DNA from: Lactococcus sp. dk101
GTDB lineage: Bacteria > Bacillota > Bacilli > Lactobacillales > Streptococcaceae
Reading direction: 5' to 3'
NCBI RefSeq assembly: GCF_009601055.1
Contig: NZ_WITI01000008.1
Span: 32,790 to 96,789 of the forward strand
DNA length: 64,000 nucleotides
Shown here: in pieces, positions 26,324 to 35,083 of the stretch
How positions within the stretch are numbered: the first letter of the stretch is position 1
How the letters are laid out: each line of letters starts with the position of its first letter
Made by a program: the position numbers and the translations under genes
Notes under the pieces: generated by a model
Databases searched by the model: none
What the model saw: only the letters and a program-made list of their open reading frames with translations
What the model was told of the DNA's origin: nothing

Positions 26324-27565
26324 ATGTCATACGCTCAAGAGACAGTCGATTTTTTACATCAAGGTCAATTCGACAAAATGCAAGAAAGCCTTGAAAATGC
26401 CATAAAAAATGATTCCGAAGAATTACTGGCTGACTTAGCAGAATACCTTCAAATGATGGGATTTGATGCTGAAAGCCAACAGATTTATGATGCCATTTTA
26501 CAGAATAATCCTGAGAGTACCGCCATTTTAATCAATTTGGCAGAACTGGCTGAAGATGATGGCGAGCTTGATAAGGCGCTGGATTACCTCTACCGGATTA
26601 CACCTGAGGACAGCAATTATATTGCTGCTTTAGTTAAAATTGCGGATTTATACGAAGTGGACGGCGATTATGAAACAGCCATTTCAAAACTTGAAGAAGC
26701 ACAAGCCCTTTCAGATGACCCATTGGTAACTTTTGCTTTGGCTGAAAGTTTATTTGCCAATCTGGAATACCAACGTGCCATTAACGAATACGCTAAATTA
26801 TCTGAACGTAAAATCTTGCATCATACAAAAATTTCGATTTATCAGCGGATTGGCGAAAGTTATGCTCAACTGGGCAACTTTGAAAACGCCATTTCTTTCC
26901 TTGAAAAATCATATGAATTTGATAAATCAAGCGATACACTATATAAAATCGCTATTTTATACAGTGAGATTGGCAATCGGACGCGCGCCATTTCAACCTT
27001 TAAAAAACTTGTCAGTGCTGACAACGATTTTCTCAATTTTGAGTTTGCTTACGCACAGGTCTTACTTGAAGATGGCCAAGCTGACGAAGCTTTCAAAATT
27101 GCTGAACAAGGACGCAAAAAGGCCCCTAATAATGTTCCGCTCATGCATTTTGTTTCACGCTTGAAATATCAAAATAAAGATATTGAAGGGTCAGAAGCAG
27201 AACTGATGGAGGCACTCAATCAGCCAGAAATGCACGACCAAACCATTTTCTTGCTGGCCAATCTTTACTTCAATCAAGAAGATTATCATGCCGTCTTAAA
27301 CCTTAAATCCTCGCTTGAAGAACAACACTTGCTTGCGCAATGGCTCTTTGCCCAATCTTACCGTGCCTTAGAAGATGACGAAGAAGCTCAAAAAGCATAT
27401 GATGAACTCTTAGAAACAAGTCTCTCTGAAAATCCCGAATTTCTTAGTGATATGATCGATTATTTGCGCGAAATTGGACAAATCAAGGCTTCTGAAAATT
27501 TGATACGTCGTTATTTAGAACTTGTTCCAGATGATGAAAATATGAGAAACTTACTTTTCGAGTAA
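26324..27565 (+). CDS. Tetratricopeptide repeat protein
   Basis: The protein has 413 residues built of about ten TPR-like helical pairs. Examples are ALDYLYRITPEDSNYIAALVKIADLYEVDGD, broken here into its repeat units near residues 88-120, and AISFLEKSYEFDKSS near 190. No signal peptide or catalytic domain is seen, so it is a cytoplasmic scaffold or adaptor of unknown partner. It follows the AI-2E permease gene closely. The interspersed palindrome occurs at 27010-27023. Confidence 0.85.
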   Translation: MSYAQETVDFLHQGQFDKMQESLENAIKNDSEELLADLAEYLQMMGFDAESQQIYDAILQNNPESTAILINLAELAEDDGELDKALDYLYRITPEDSNYIAALVKIADLYEVDGDYETAISKLEEAQALSDDPLVTFALAESLFANLEYQRAINEYAKLSERKILHHTKISIYQRIGESYAQLGNFENAISFLEKSYEFDKSSDTLYKIAILYSEIGNRTRAISTFKKLVSADNDFLNFEFAYAQVLLEDGQADEAFKIAEQGRKKAPNNVPLMHFVSRLKYQNKDIEGSEAELMEALNQPEMHDQTIFLLANLYFNQEDYHAVLNLKSSLEEQHLLAQWLFAQSYRALEDDEEAQKAYDELLETSLSENPEFLSDMIDYLREIGQIKASENLIRRYLELVPDDENMRNLLFE

Positions 27566-27574
27566 GTTTTTTCT
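27547..27574 (+). terminator. Terminator at the end of the TPR gene
   Basis: AAACTTACT/AGTAAGTTT stem overlapping the stop codon, followed by T run. Confidence 0.8.
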
Positions 27575-27603
27575 TATTTTAGCCTTCTTTAAGTTTTTAG
27601 CAG

Positions 27604-27630
27604 TATAATACGTCAATCAAAACGTTTTCA
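27604..27630 (+). promoter_or_regulatory. Promoter and cre-like site for VOC gene
   Basis: TATAAT (27604-27609) is followed by TCAAAACGTTTTCA (27617-27630), a near match to CcpA cre sites located at the transcription start. This suggests glucose repression. Confidence 0.6.
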
Positions 27631-27655
27631 AATTTAATAAAAGGAAGCACACATC

Positions 27656-28414
27656 ATGACAACATTACACAAAAAAGGCTTGCCCGCTTGGGTTGAAGTC
27701 GCAGCAGATGACACAAAGGCAGCAGTCGAATTTTATACCAGCCTCTTTGGTTGGACAAGTCAATCCATTGGTGATGAAAATTTTGAATATCACATTTTAT
27801 TGAACAATGGCAAGACGGTTGGCGGACTTTCAGGCAAGATGAACCCTTATCAACCAACGCAATGGTTAACTTATCTGGAAACCGATGATATTGAAAAGAC
27901 AATTTCTGAAGTGACTGAAAATGGCGGACAAATCTATATGCCAGCCACTGATATGCCTGGTGGAAAATTCACAGTTGCAAGCGACCCTGCGGGTTCACCT
28001 TTTGGGATTGTTGAGGGAACGGGCATGAACGAAGCCCTGAATGAAGTCGGTGGCATTTGTTGGTATGAACTCGAATTAAACAAAGCTTTTAACACAACCG
28101 TTGATTTTTATAGTGCCGTTTTTGGCTGGCAAGCTCATACCGAAATTGACACGCCAGAAATGACTTATTTGACAGTTAGACAAATGCTTGGTATTTACAC
28201 TGGCCCAGATTTTCCAGCCTATTTCAAAGACCAGTCTCAATGGTCAGTGACTTTTGCTGTTGAAGATGTGGAAGCCATTGCTAAGACAGCTGAAGGATTA
28301 GGTGCAACCGTAGAAGCGGTCAGAACTGGCACACCTTATGGCGATTTTGCCATGTTGCGTGACCCTCAAGGCGCCTTCTTTGTAGCCATGAAACCAAATC
28401 TCCCATCAAAATAA
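27656..28414 (+). CDS. Two-domain VOC (glyoxalase/bleomycin-resistance fold) protein
   Basis: The protein has 252 residues with two VOC modules. The first covers about residues 8-122 (PAWVEVAADDTKAAVEFYTSLFGWT...ASDPAGSPFGIVEG). The second covers about residues 130-248 (ICWYELELNKAFNTTVDFYSAVFGW...MLRDPQGAFFVAMK). The pattern resembles the CatE-like or hydroxylase-like VOC proteins of Firmicutes. A metal-dependent lyase, isomerase or binding role is possible, but the substrate is unknown. The ribosome site is AAAGGAAG. Confidence 0.82.
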   Translation: MTTLHKKGLPAWVEVAADDTKAAVEFYTSLFGWTSQSIGDENFEYHILLNNGKTVGGLSGKMNPYQPTQWLTYLETDDIEKTISEVTENGGQIYMPATDMPGGKFTVASDPAGSPFGIVEGTGMNEALNEVGGICWYELELNKAFNTTVDFYSAVFGWQAHTEIDTPEMTYLTVRQMLGIYTGPDFPAYFKDQSQWSVTFAVEDVEAIAKTAEGLGATVEAVRTGTPYGDFAMLRDPQGAFFVAMKPNLPSK

Positions 28415-28420
28415 AAAGAT

Positions 28421-28446
28421 AAAAACTGTCAGTACTGACAGTTTTT
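28421..28446 (+). terminator. VOC gene terminator built on TGTCAGTACTGACA
   Basis: AAAAACTGTCAGTACTGACAGTTTTTT is a perfect palindromic stem with T run. Its core is an exact copy of the interspersed palindrome. Confidence 0.85.
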
Positions 28447-28466
28447 TGTCTTTAAAATTTTTATAC

Positions 28467-28496
28467 TTGACAGGATTTAGAAGACTATGCTATAAT
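28467..28496 (+). promoter_or_regulatory. rplJ-rplL promoter
   Basis: TTGACA (28467-28472), 18 bp, TATAAT (28491-28496) with TGC upstream. Confidence 0.85.
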
Positions 28497-28502
28497 AATT
28501 AA

Positions 28503-28575
28503 TGTTCGTAAAGAACAGACCGAAGACAGTAGGGGGCATAAGCCATAAACATCCTACCGAGGACAAACATTTTTA
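28503..28575 (+). ncRNA. L10 leader (ribosomal protein autoregulatory RNA)
   Basis: The segments CCGAAGACAGTAGG and CCTACCGAGGAC form the conserved stem of the L10 leader found before rplJ in Firmicutes. The L10(L12)4 complex binds it to repress its own synthesis. It lies between the promoter and rplJ. Confidence 0.8.
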
Positions 28576-28659
28576 AAGAATGATTGAACTCTCTATGTCT
28601 TTTGGATGTGGATTTTTTTATTTTTTAGATCCGCAACAAAATAAAATGGAGGTAAAAAA

Positions 28660-29169
28660 ATGAGCGATTACAAAGTAAATGAAGCAACTATTGCTGTTAA
28701 ATCAGAATTAGTTGACGTCTATGCTAAGAAATTTGCCGAAGCAGTATCTGTTGTCGTAGCTGACTCACGTGGTTTGACAGTTGAACAAGATACACAACTT
28801 CGTAAAAACTTGCGTGAAGCTGGTGTTGAATTCAAAGTAGTTAAGAATTCAATATTGCGTCGTGCAGCAGAAAAAGCTGGTATCGAAGGAATGGAATTTT
28901 CTGGCCCTTCAGCAGTAGCTTTCTCCAATGAAGATGTTGTAGCTCCTGCTAAAATTTTGAGCGAATTTGCTAAAACAGCAGAAAACCTTGAAGTTAAAGG
29001 CGGAATTATCGAAGGTAAAGTATCTTCACACGAAGAAATTGCAGCAATTGCAGCTCTTCCAAGCCGCGAAGGACTTCTTTCTATGCTTCTCTCAGTGCTT
29101 CAAGCACCTGTTCGCAACGTGGCTCTTGCAGTCAAAGCAGTTGCAGACAAAGCAGAATCAGCAGCTTAA
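28660..29169 (+). CDS. rplJ: 50S ribosomal protein L10
   Basis: The protein has 169 residues. It forms the base of the ribosomal stalk, binding 23S rRNA through its N-terminal domain and L7/L12 dimers through its C-terminal helix. Family segments are [45 protein letters not shown] and [14 protein letters not shown]. The ribosome site is TGGAGG. It is preceded by its autoregulatory leader and followed by rplL. Confidence 0.97.
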   Translation: MSDYKVNEATIAVKSELVDVYAKKFAEAVSVVVADSRGLTVEQDTQLRKNLREAGVEFKVVKNSILRRAAEKAGIEGMEFSGPSAVAFSNEDVVAPAKILSEFAKTAENLEVKGGIIEGKVSSHEEIAAIAALPSREGLLSMLLSVLQAPVRNVALAVKAVADKAESAA

Positions 29170-29274
29170 TTTCATTTGAAATCAAATTGTTGAAATCCGT
29201 TGCTTAATTTGATTAAGTAACAAAACATATCGGCGGATTAACGCATAATAAAATTCTAATAGGAGAATATCAAA

Positions 29275-29640
29275 ATGGCATTGAACATTGAAAACATCGT
29301 TGCTGAACTTGAAACAGCAACAATCCTTGAACTTTCTGAACTTGTAAAAGCAATCGAAGAAAAATTTGACGTAACAGCAGCAGCTCCAGTAGCTGTAGCA
29401 GCAGCAGGTGCTGGTGAAGCAGCAGCTAAAGATAGCTTCGACGTTATCCTTACATCTGCAGGCGACAAGAAAATCGGCGTTATCAAAGTCGTTCGCGAAA
29501 TCACTGGTCTTGGACTTAAAGAAGCTAAAACTCTCGTTGATGGTGCTCCAGCTCCAATCAAAGAAGGTGTTGCAACTGCAGAAGCTGAAGAACTCAAAGC
29601 TAAACTTGAAGAAGCTGGCGCTTCAGTAGAACTTAAGTAA
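29275..29640 (+). CDS. rplL: 50S ribosomal protein L7/L12
   Basis: The protein has 121 residues: an N-terminal dimerisation domain ([31 protein letters not shown]), an alanine-rich hinge at about residues 36-53, and the C-terminal domain with [20 protein letters not shown] and [12 protein letters not shown]. It is the multimeric stalk protein that recruits translation factors. The ribosome site is TAGGAG. It is cotranscribed with rplJ (105 bp gap). Confidence 0.97.
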   Translation: MALNIENIVAELETATILELSELVKAIEEKFDVTAAAPVAVAAAGAGEAAAKDSFDVILTSAGDKKIGVIKVVREITGLGLKEAKTLVDGAPAPIKEGVATAEAEELKAKLEEAGASVELK

Positions 29641-29684
29641 TCGAGTCTTTGATTCTGTCGTCAATTCAAATTGAATAACGAATT

Positions 29685-29719
29685 AAAACACAACCAAATC
29701 ATTTGGTTGTGTTTTTTTG
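29685..29719 (+). terminator. rplJ-rplL operon terminator
   Basis: AAAACACAACCAAAT-C-ATTTGGTTGTGTTTTTTT hairpin with T run. Confidence 0.9.
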
Positions 29720-29858
29720 ACTTTAAACAATTATTTTTGTCCATAATAAGATAAATGCTACAATTAAATCAGAGCTATCACTGAAATTTTTGATGTATAT
29801 CCGATTGATTGAGAGGATGATCAAAGATGACTTAAAAATATAACTGAAAGGAAATTTC

Positions 29859-30407
29859 ATGGCAAGACCTACAACTAAAACTGATTTATTAGAATCTGCG
29901 ACTCAGTCCTATCTTGACTTACAGCAGTGTTTGTCAGCACTGACAGAAAATGAGCGGATGACGGCTTTTGATTTTTCACAGGATTCGAAAAAGAAAGAAG
30001 CCCATTGGGCAAGGGACAAAAATGTGAGAGATGTACTCGCTCACTTGCACGAGTGGCATTGTTTAGTCATTAACTGGGTGGAGGGAAATTTGGAAGGCAA
30101 CGATAAAAAATTTTTCCCAGAACCTTATAATTGGCGCACGTATGGCCAATACAATCTAGAAATCTTTGAGCATTATCAAACGGTTCCTCTTGAGCAAGTT
30201 CAAGAAAAGTTTGCTCAATTGCATGAGGAAATTTTATCTCTTATCGGGCGGTTTTCAAATGACGAGCTATTTTCAAAAGGAACTTACCCTTGGGTTGGTG
30301 GAAGTAGCCTAGGTTCTTATTTTGTTAGCGCGACCTCTAGTCATTACGAGTGGGCGATGAAAAAACTCAAGGCACATCAAAGAAGGTTGAAAAATAAAGA
30401 GAAGTAA
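29859..30407 (+). CDS. ClbS/DfsB-family (DUF1706) four-helix bundle protein
   Basis: The protein has 182 residues. Recognisable family parts are the N-terminal MARPTTKTDLLESATQSY, the KNVRDVLAHLHEWH segment with conserved histidines, FLPEPYNWRTYG-like FFPEPYNWRTYGQYN, and the C-terminal SATSSHYEWAMKKLK. The family includes the colibactin self-resistance hydrolase ClbS, but most members, including this one, have no known substrate. A perfect palindrome copy lies at 29932-29945, near the 5' end. It appears to be monocistronic. Confidence 0.8.
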   Translation: MARPTTKTDLLESATQSYLDLQQCLSALTENERMTAFDFSQDSKKKEAHWARDKNVRDVLAHLHEWHCLVINWVEGNLEGNDKKFFPEPYNWRTYGQYNLEIFEHYQTVPLEQVQEKFAQLHEEILSLIGRFSNDELFSKGTYPWVGGSSLGSYFVSATSSHYEWAMKKLKAHQRRLKNKEK

Positions 30408-30409
30408 GG

Positions 30410-30440
30410 AATTAAGCGGGCGAAAGCCTGCCTTTTTTAT
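30410..30440 (+). terminator. Terminator after DUF1706 gene
   Basis: GCGGGC-GAAA-GCCTGC stem with GAAA loop and T run. Confidence 0.8.
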
Positions 30441-30456
30441 TTTAAAAGCGTTCAGA

Positions 30457-30528
30457 TGAAAACGTAACCAAATTGTAATGATATATTATTTCTTTATATG
30501 TTATAATAAATTCAAATAAAGAAATAAA
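30457..30528 (+). promoter_or_regulatory. murQ operon promoter with cre-like site and flanking inverted repeat
   Basis: TGAAAACGTAACCA (30457-30470) resembles a cre site. TGTTATAAT (30499-30507) is an extended -10. ATTTCTTTAT (about 30489-30498) and ATAAAGAAAT (about 30517-30526) form an inverted repeat that brackets the -10 box, a likely operator for the RpiR regulator encoded at the end of the cluster. Confidence 0.65.
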
Positions 30529-30544
30529 ATATCTAGGAGGGCAA

Positions 30545-31438
30545 ATGATAAATCTTGATCATCTGACGACAGAGAAAAATAATGAAAAGTCAGTTCATTT
30601 GGATGAAATGACGGTTGGTGAGAGCTTGATTGCCATGAACAATGAGGATAAGCAAGTAGCACAAGCAGTTGAGGGCATTTTGCCAGTAATTGAAAAAGTT
30701 GTTGAAGCGGTGATTGATTCATTTAATCATCAGGGACGCTTGATTTATTTTGGGGCAGGAACAAGCGGAAGACTTGGCATCTTAGATGCTGCTGAATGTG
30801 TTCCAACTTTTGGGATTGATTCGGAAATGGTTGTTGGTCTCATCGCCGGTGGACCGAGTGCGATGATCAATGCGATTGAAGGCGCTGAAGACGATGCTTC
30901 ACTTGGAAAATTTGATTTGGAACAACTCCATCTTAATGCAAATGACACCGTGATTGGCATTGCGGCAAGTGGTCGCACACCTTATGTGATTGGCGGGCTA
31001 GATTATGCGAATAGCATTGGAGCCACAACGGTTTCTCTTGCCTGCAATAAAAATGCTAAGATGAGTTCCCATGCAAAATACCCGATTGAAGTTGATTGTG
31101 GGCCTGAATTTCTGACTGGATCAACCCGATTAAAAGTTGGAAGCGCTCAAAAAATGATTTTGAATATGATTTCCACACTTTCAATGGTTGGAATTGGCAA
31201 GGTTTATAAAAACCTGATGGTTGATTTGAAGCCAACAAATCTTAAGTTGGTTGAAAGAAGCAAGCATATCATCATGCAAGCAACCGGCTGTACGTATGAC
31301 CAAGCCGAAAATCTTTTTGAAGCTTCTGGTGAAAATGTGAAAACCGCGATTGTCATGTTCTTGACTCATTCCACTTTTGAAGAAGCAGAGGTTTTACTCA
31401 AAGCAACAAACGGCTTCGTTCGAAAGTCAATTCAGTAG
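30545..31438 (+). CDS. murQ: N-acetylmuramic acid 6-phosphate etherase
   Basis: The protein has 297 residues, the normal MurQ length. It cleaves the lactyl ether of MurNAc-6-phosphate to GlcNAc-6-phosphate and D-lactate. Family features are the N-terminal LTTEKNNEKSVHLDEM, a SIS domain with FGAGTSGRLGILDAAECVPTF and IAASGRTPYVIGGL, and SLACN. A strong TAGGAGG lies just before ATG. It is the first gene of the salvage cluster that includes a PTS permease, anmK, a MupG-like hydrolase, a sugar kinase and an RpiR regulator. Confidence 0.95.
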   Translation: MINLDHLTTEKNNEKSVHLDEMTVGESLIAMNNEDKQVAQAVEGILPVIEKVVEAVIDSFNHQGRLIYFGAGTSGRLGILDAAECVPTFGIDSEMVVGLIAGGPSAMINAIEGAEDDASLGKFDLEQLHLNANDTVIGIAASGRTPYVIGGLDYANSIGATTVSLACNKNAKMSSHAKYPIEVDCGPEFLTGSTRLKVGSAQKMILNMISTLSMVGIGKVYKNLMVDLKPTNLKLVERSKHIIMQATGCTYDQAENLFEASGENVKTAIVMFLTHSTFEEAEVLLKATNGFVRKSIQ

Positions 31439-31490
31439 GTTGTGATATATTATTTTAAATAGAAAATTATATTTATAAAAAGGAGAAATT

Positions 31491-32771
31491 ATGAATGCGA
31501 TTATTCATTTTTTAGAGAAGTATTTACAAGGCCCAATGACCAAGCTTTCTCAGCAACGTCACTTGCAAGCCATTCGTAACGGAGTTGTCTCAGCTTTACC
31601 TTTCATCATCGTCGGGTCGATTTTCCTGATTGTTGCCATGCCGCCTGTTCCAACAGATTGGGGAATTGCCAAATGGTCTGCGGAACACATCACTGAAATT
31701 ATGATTCCTTATCGTTTGACCATGTACATCATGACCATTTATATGACCTTTGGGATTGGTTACAATTTGGCAAAATCATATAAAATTGATGCACTGGCAG
31801 GTGGACAGCTTTCAGTTGCTGCCTTCTTGATGACCATTACACCAATCGCTGATCCAAAACTTGGTCAAATTTTGCCAATGGCAAATCTTGGTGGACAAGG
31901 GTTGTTCATGGGGATTATCACCAGTTTCTTTGCGGTTGAAGTTTTGAGATTATGTAAAGAAAAGAACTTTACAATCAAAATGCCTGAAGCAGCACCACCT
32001 TTTGTTTCACGTCCTTTCGAAGCGCTTATTCCAGTAATTATCGTAATTGGCGTTATGGCTTTGATTACCGTTGTTTTCAAAGTAGATTTGAATGCATTGA
32101 TGATGGAGCTTTTTGCACCGATTATTAAGGCTGGAAATACGCCTTGGGGAATTTTACTAGTCATCTTCTTGAATGGTTTCTTGTGGGCCTTCGGTGTTCA
32201 CGGAGCTGCGGTTGTTGGGGCGGTTGCCACACCAATTTGGCAAGTATATGTTCAACAAAATGCAGCTGCTGTTGCAGACGGAAAACCAATGCCAAATATC
32301 GCACCAGAACCTTTCTATCAATGGTTTGTTTATATCGGTGGTTCAGGAGTTACGCTTGGTTTATTGATTGCCATTTTCTTAGTGGCAAAATCAAAATTTG
32401 CAAAATCCATTGCCAAATTAGGTTTCATTCCTGGCTTGTTCAATATCAATGAACCTGTTATGTTTGGTGCTCCTGTAGTCTTAAATCCACTCTTGATCAT
32501 TCCATTTATTATTTCACCAATGGTGGGTGGTTTAATCGCCTACGCAGCAACGGCGCTTGACATTGTCGGAAAAGCTTATGTTACTGTCCCATGGACAATG
32601 CCTGCTCCAATCGGCGCCTTCTTAGCAACAGGCGGAGACTGGAAAGCCATTATCCTTGTTTTAGTCAACTTGGCCATCTCAATCTTGATTTATATCCCAT
32701 TCATCAAAATGTGGGACCAAAAACTTGTTGAACAAGAAGCAGGCGAAGGTATTTCTGAAGATTTAGCTTAA
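31491..32771 (+). CDS. PTS EIIC permease, lactose/cellobiose family
   Basis: The protein has 426 residues with about ten membrane helices. Family segments are LSQQRHLQAIRNGVVSALPFIIVGSIFLI near the N-terminus and FNINEPVMFGAPVVLNP near residue 320, the conserved sugar-translocation motif. No EIIA or EIIB gene is in the cluster, so these must come from elsewhere. Position between murQ and anmK suggests it imports MurNAc, GlcNAc-MurNAc or a related wall sugar. Known MurNAc permeases (MurP) belong to the glucose/sucrose family, so this would be a different solution. A terminator-like hairpin follows the gene. Confidence 0.85.
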   Translation: MNAIIHFLEKYLQGPMTKLSQQRHLQAIRNGVVSALPFIIVGSIFLIVAMPPVPTDWGIAKWSAEHITEIMIPYRLTMYIMTIYMTFGIGYNLAKSYKIDALAGGQLSVAAFLMTITPIADPKLGQILPMANLGGQGLFMGIITSFFAVEVLRLCKEKNFTIKMPEAAPPFVSRPFEALIPVIIVIGVMALITVVFKVDLNALMMELFAPIIKAGNTPWGILLVIFLNGFLWAFGVHGAAVVGAVATPIWQVYVQQNAAAVADGKPMPNIAPEPFYQWFVYIGGSGVTLGLLIAIFLVAKSKFAKSIAKLGFIPGLFNINEPVMFGAPVVLNPLLIIPFIISPMVGGLIAYAATALDIVGKAYVTVPWTMPAPIGAFLATGGDWKAIILVLVNLAISILIYIPFIKMWDQKLVEQEAGEGISEDLA

Positions 32772-32778
32772 AAACTCA

Positions 32779-32811
32779 ATGTAGTTGCTTGTTTAGTAAC
32801 TACATTTTTTT
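32779..32811 (+). terminator. Internal terminator or attenuator between EIIC gene and anmK
   Basis: ATGTAGTT (32779-32786) pairs with AACTACAT (32798-32805), followed by a T run, inside the operon and directly before the AAGGAG of anmK. Confidence 0.75.
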
Positions 32812-32825
32812 ATAAAGGAGAAGGA

Positions 32826-33977
32826 ATGGTTTATGCAGTTGGTCTGATGTCAGGCACGTCGCTTGATGGCATCGACGCAGCCCTTGTCACGATTGACAAC
32901 AGTAAAAAAAGTCCTCAAGTAAAAGAATTGGCTTTTCTGACCTTGGCTTATACTGAAGTTGAAAAAGAGCAGATTAAAGCTTGTCTTTCTCTTGAAGACT
33001 CGGATGTTCAAAAAATATGCAGCTTGAATTTTTCACTTGGAAAGAAGATGGCCATGGCAGTGAAGTCGGTCTGTCAAAAAGTTAATTTTCCACTGGAAAA
33101 ATTAGATTTTATCGCCTCACATGGTCAAACCATTTGGCATCAACCTCAAAAAACTGATACACTGGTGTCATCTACCTTGCAAATTGGAGAAGCCGCTGTC
33201 ATTGCTTACGAGACAAATTGTCAAGTGGTTTCTAATTTTAGAGTGATGGACATGGCTGCTGGTGGGCAAGGCGCACCTTTAGTTCCATTTTCAGAAGGGC
33301 TCTTATATCATGATCCAAAAAATTCACGGCTTTTACAAAATATTGGTGGCATTGGTAATGTTACGTTGATTCCTAAAGAGAGCTCAGACCTTTCTTTTCT
33401 TGCCTTTGATACAGGGCCAGGAAACATGATGATTGACGAAGCCTGCCAAATCTTTTTCAATCAGGCTTATGATGACTCCGGAAAGATTGCTGCTTCAGGA
33501 CAGGTTAATCTGTCATTGCTGACAGCACTTTTAAGTCATCCTTTCTTCAATGAAGAGGCGCCAAAAACAACCGGGCGGGAGATGTTTGGCGCACAGCGCG
33601 TCCATCAGTTGGTTGAACAATATCCAGAGCTTAAAGGCGAAGATGTCGTTGCAACCTTAACCATGTTCACAGCTCAGACCATTGCCAATGCTTATCGTGA
33701 ATTCATTTTTCCCAAAATTAGCATTGATCAAGTCATCATTGGTGGTGGTGGAAGTTATAATCTGACGTTATTAGAGATGTTACGGGACTTGCTTCCAGAA
33801 ATAGAGCTACTCACGCAAGAAGATTTAGGACGATCATCAGAGTCAAAAGAAGCAGTTGCCTTTGCTTTATTGGCAAATGAAAGCTTGCATCACCGACCAA
33901 GTAACATCCCATTTGCAACAGGTGCTAAAGAAGCTGTTATTTTAGGGACGCTAACCCCAGCACCATTTAGAAAATAA
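32826..33977 (+). CDS. anmK: Anhydro-N-acetylmuramic acid kinase
   Basis: The protein has 383 residues. It hydrolyses and phosphorylates 1,6-anhydroMurNAc to MurNAc-6-phosphate, the substrate of MurQ. Motifs are the N-terminal VGLMSGTSLDGIDAA (phosphate binding), SHGQTIWHQP, NIGGIGNVT, FDTGPGNMMID and the C-terminal IIGGGGSYN. The ribosome site is AAAGGAG. Anhydro sugars arise from lytic transglycosylases, which are uncommon in this group, so the enzyme hints at uptake of fragments from other bacteria or phage. It is 11 bp upstream of the DUF871 gene. Confidence 0.93.
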   Translation: MVYAVGLMSGTSLDGIDAALVTIDNSKKSPQVKELAFLTLAYTEVEKEQIKACLSLEDSDVQKICSLNFSLGKKMAMAVKSVCQKVNFPLEKLDFIASHGQTIWHQPQKTDTLVSSTLQIGEAAVIAYETNCQVVSNFRVMDMAAGGQGAPLVPFSEGLLYHDPKNSRLLQNIGGIGNVTLIPKESSDLSFLAFDTGPGNMMIDEACQIFFNQAYDDSGKIAASGQVNLSLLTALLSHPFFNEEAPKTTGREMFGAQRVHQLVEQYPELKGEDVVATLTMFTAQTIANAYREFIFPKISIDQVIIGGGGSYNLTLLEMLRDLLPEIELLTQEDLGRSSESKEAVAFALLANESLHHRPSNIPFATGAKEAVILGTLTPAPFRK

Positions 33978-33987
33978 GGAGACACAC

Positions 33988-35073
33988 ATGAAAACATTAG
34001 GTATTTCAATTTATCCAGAACACTCAACGATTGAAAAAGACAAGGCATATATTCAACTGGCGCATCGGTATGGTTTTAAGAAAATTTTTACCTGTCTTTT
34101 ATCTGTTGATGGCGACAAAGAAAAAATATTGGCAGAGTTTAAAGAACTGATTGCCTTTGCAAATGCTTTGGATTTTGAAGTTACTCTGGACATTTCCCCA
34201 CGAATTTTTGAAAGTCTTGGCATTTCTTATAATGATTTATCTTTCTTTGCCGAAATGGGTGCTGATAGTATAAGACTTGACCAAGGATTTACTGGGCAAG
34301 AAGAAGCCTTGATGACTTACAATCCTTACGGCTTAAATATCGAAATCAACATGTCGCAAGCCAATAAATATTTGGACAATCTCTTGTCATACGTGCCAAA
34401 TCTGGAAAAATTGACGGGCTGTCATAATTTTTATCCTCATCGTTATGCTGGACTTTCTGAAGCTTTCTTTTTAGAATGTTCTAAGAAATTCAAAGCCCAA
34501 CAGTTGCGGACAGCGGCCTTTGTCAGCTCTGACAATGCGACTTTTGGCCCTTGGCCAATCATGGAAGGTTTATGTACGGTTGAAGATTATCGTGATTTAC
34601 CGATTGACATTCAAGCCCAAAAACTGTTTGCGACAGGTTTGATCGATGATGTTATCATCGCCAATGCTTATGCTTCAGAGGCTGATTTGAAAGCATTAGC
34701 TGATTTGAACAAAGATATGTTGACTTTCACGATTGAGCTTTATCCAACGATTACAGCTTTGGAACGCAAAATTGTCCTTGAAGAAGCACATTTTTATCGG
34801 GGAGATATTTCTGATTATTTAATTCGTTCAACACAATCTCGTGTCAAATATAAAAATGAAAGTTTCAAACCAACCGCTACACCAGACATTAAACGGGGTG
34901 ATCTTTTGATTGAAAATGAACGCTATGGTCAATACAAAGGAGAGTTGCAAATTGCGCTCAAACCGATGAAAAATTCAGGTAAAACGAATGTCGTGGGACG
35001 CATCATTCCAGAAGCCATCAGTTTACTTGACGACATCAAACCATGGCAAAATTTCCAGTTTACTGAAAAATAA
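33988..35073 (+). CDS. mupG: DUF871 protein, MupG-like 6-phospho-N-acetylmuramidase
   Basis: The protein has 361 residues. An N-terminal TIM-barrel (about residues 1-240; ISIYPEHSTIEKDKAYI, TLDISPRIFESLGIS, CHNFYPHRYAGLS) is followed by a C-terminal beta domain (about 250-360). DUF871 includes S. aureus MupG, which splits MurNAc-6-phosphate-GlcNAc taken up by PTS. That function fits this locus, where the product MurNAc-6-phosphate would go to MurQ. It is translationally close to anmK and to the kinase gene (10 bp). A perfect palindrome lies at 34521-34534. Confidence 0.85.
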   Translation: MKTLGISIYPEHSTIEKDKAYIQLAHRYGFKKIFTCLLSVDGDKEKILAEFKELIAFANALDFEVTLDISPRIFESLGISYNDLSFFAEMGADSIRLDQGFTGQEEALMTYNPYGLNIEINMSQANKYLDNLLSYVPNLEKLTGCHNFYPHRYAGLSEAFFLECSKKFKAQQLRTAAFVSSDNATFGPWPIMEGLCTVEDYRDLPIDIQAQKLFATGLIDDVIIANAYASEADLKALADLNKDMLTFTIELYPTITALERKIVLEEAHFYRGDISDYLIRSTQSRVKYKNESFKPTATPDIKRGDLLIENERYGQYKGELQIALKPMKNSGKTNVVGRIIPEAISLLDDIKPWQNFQFTEK

Positions 35074-35083
35074 AGGAGAAAAA

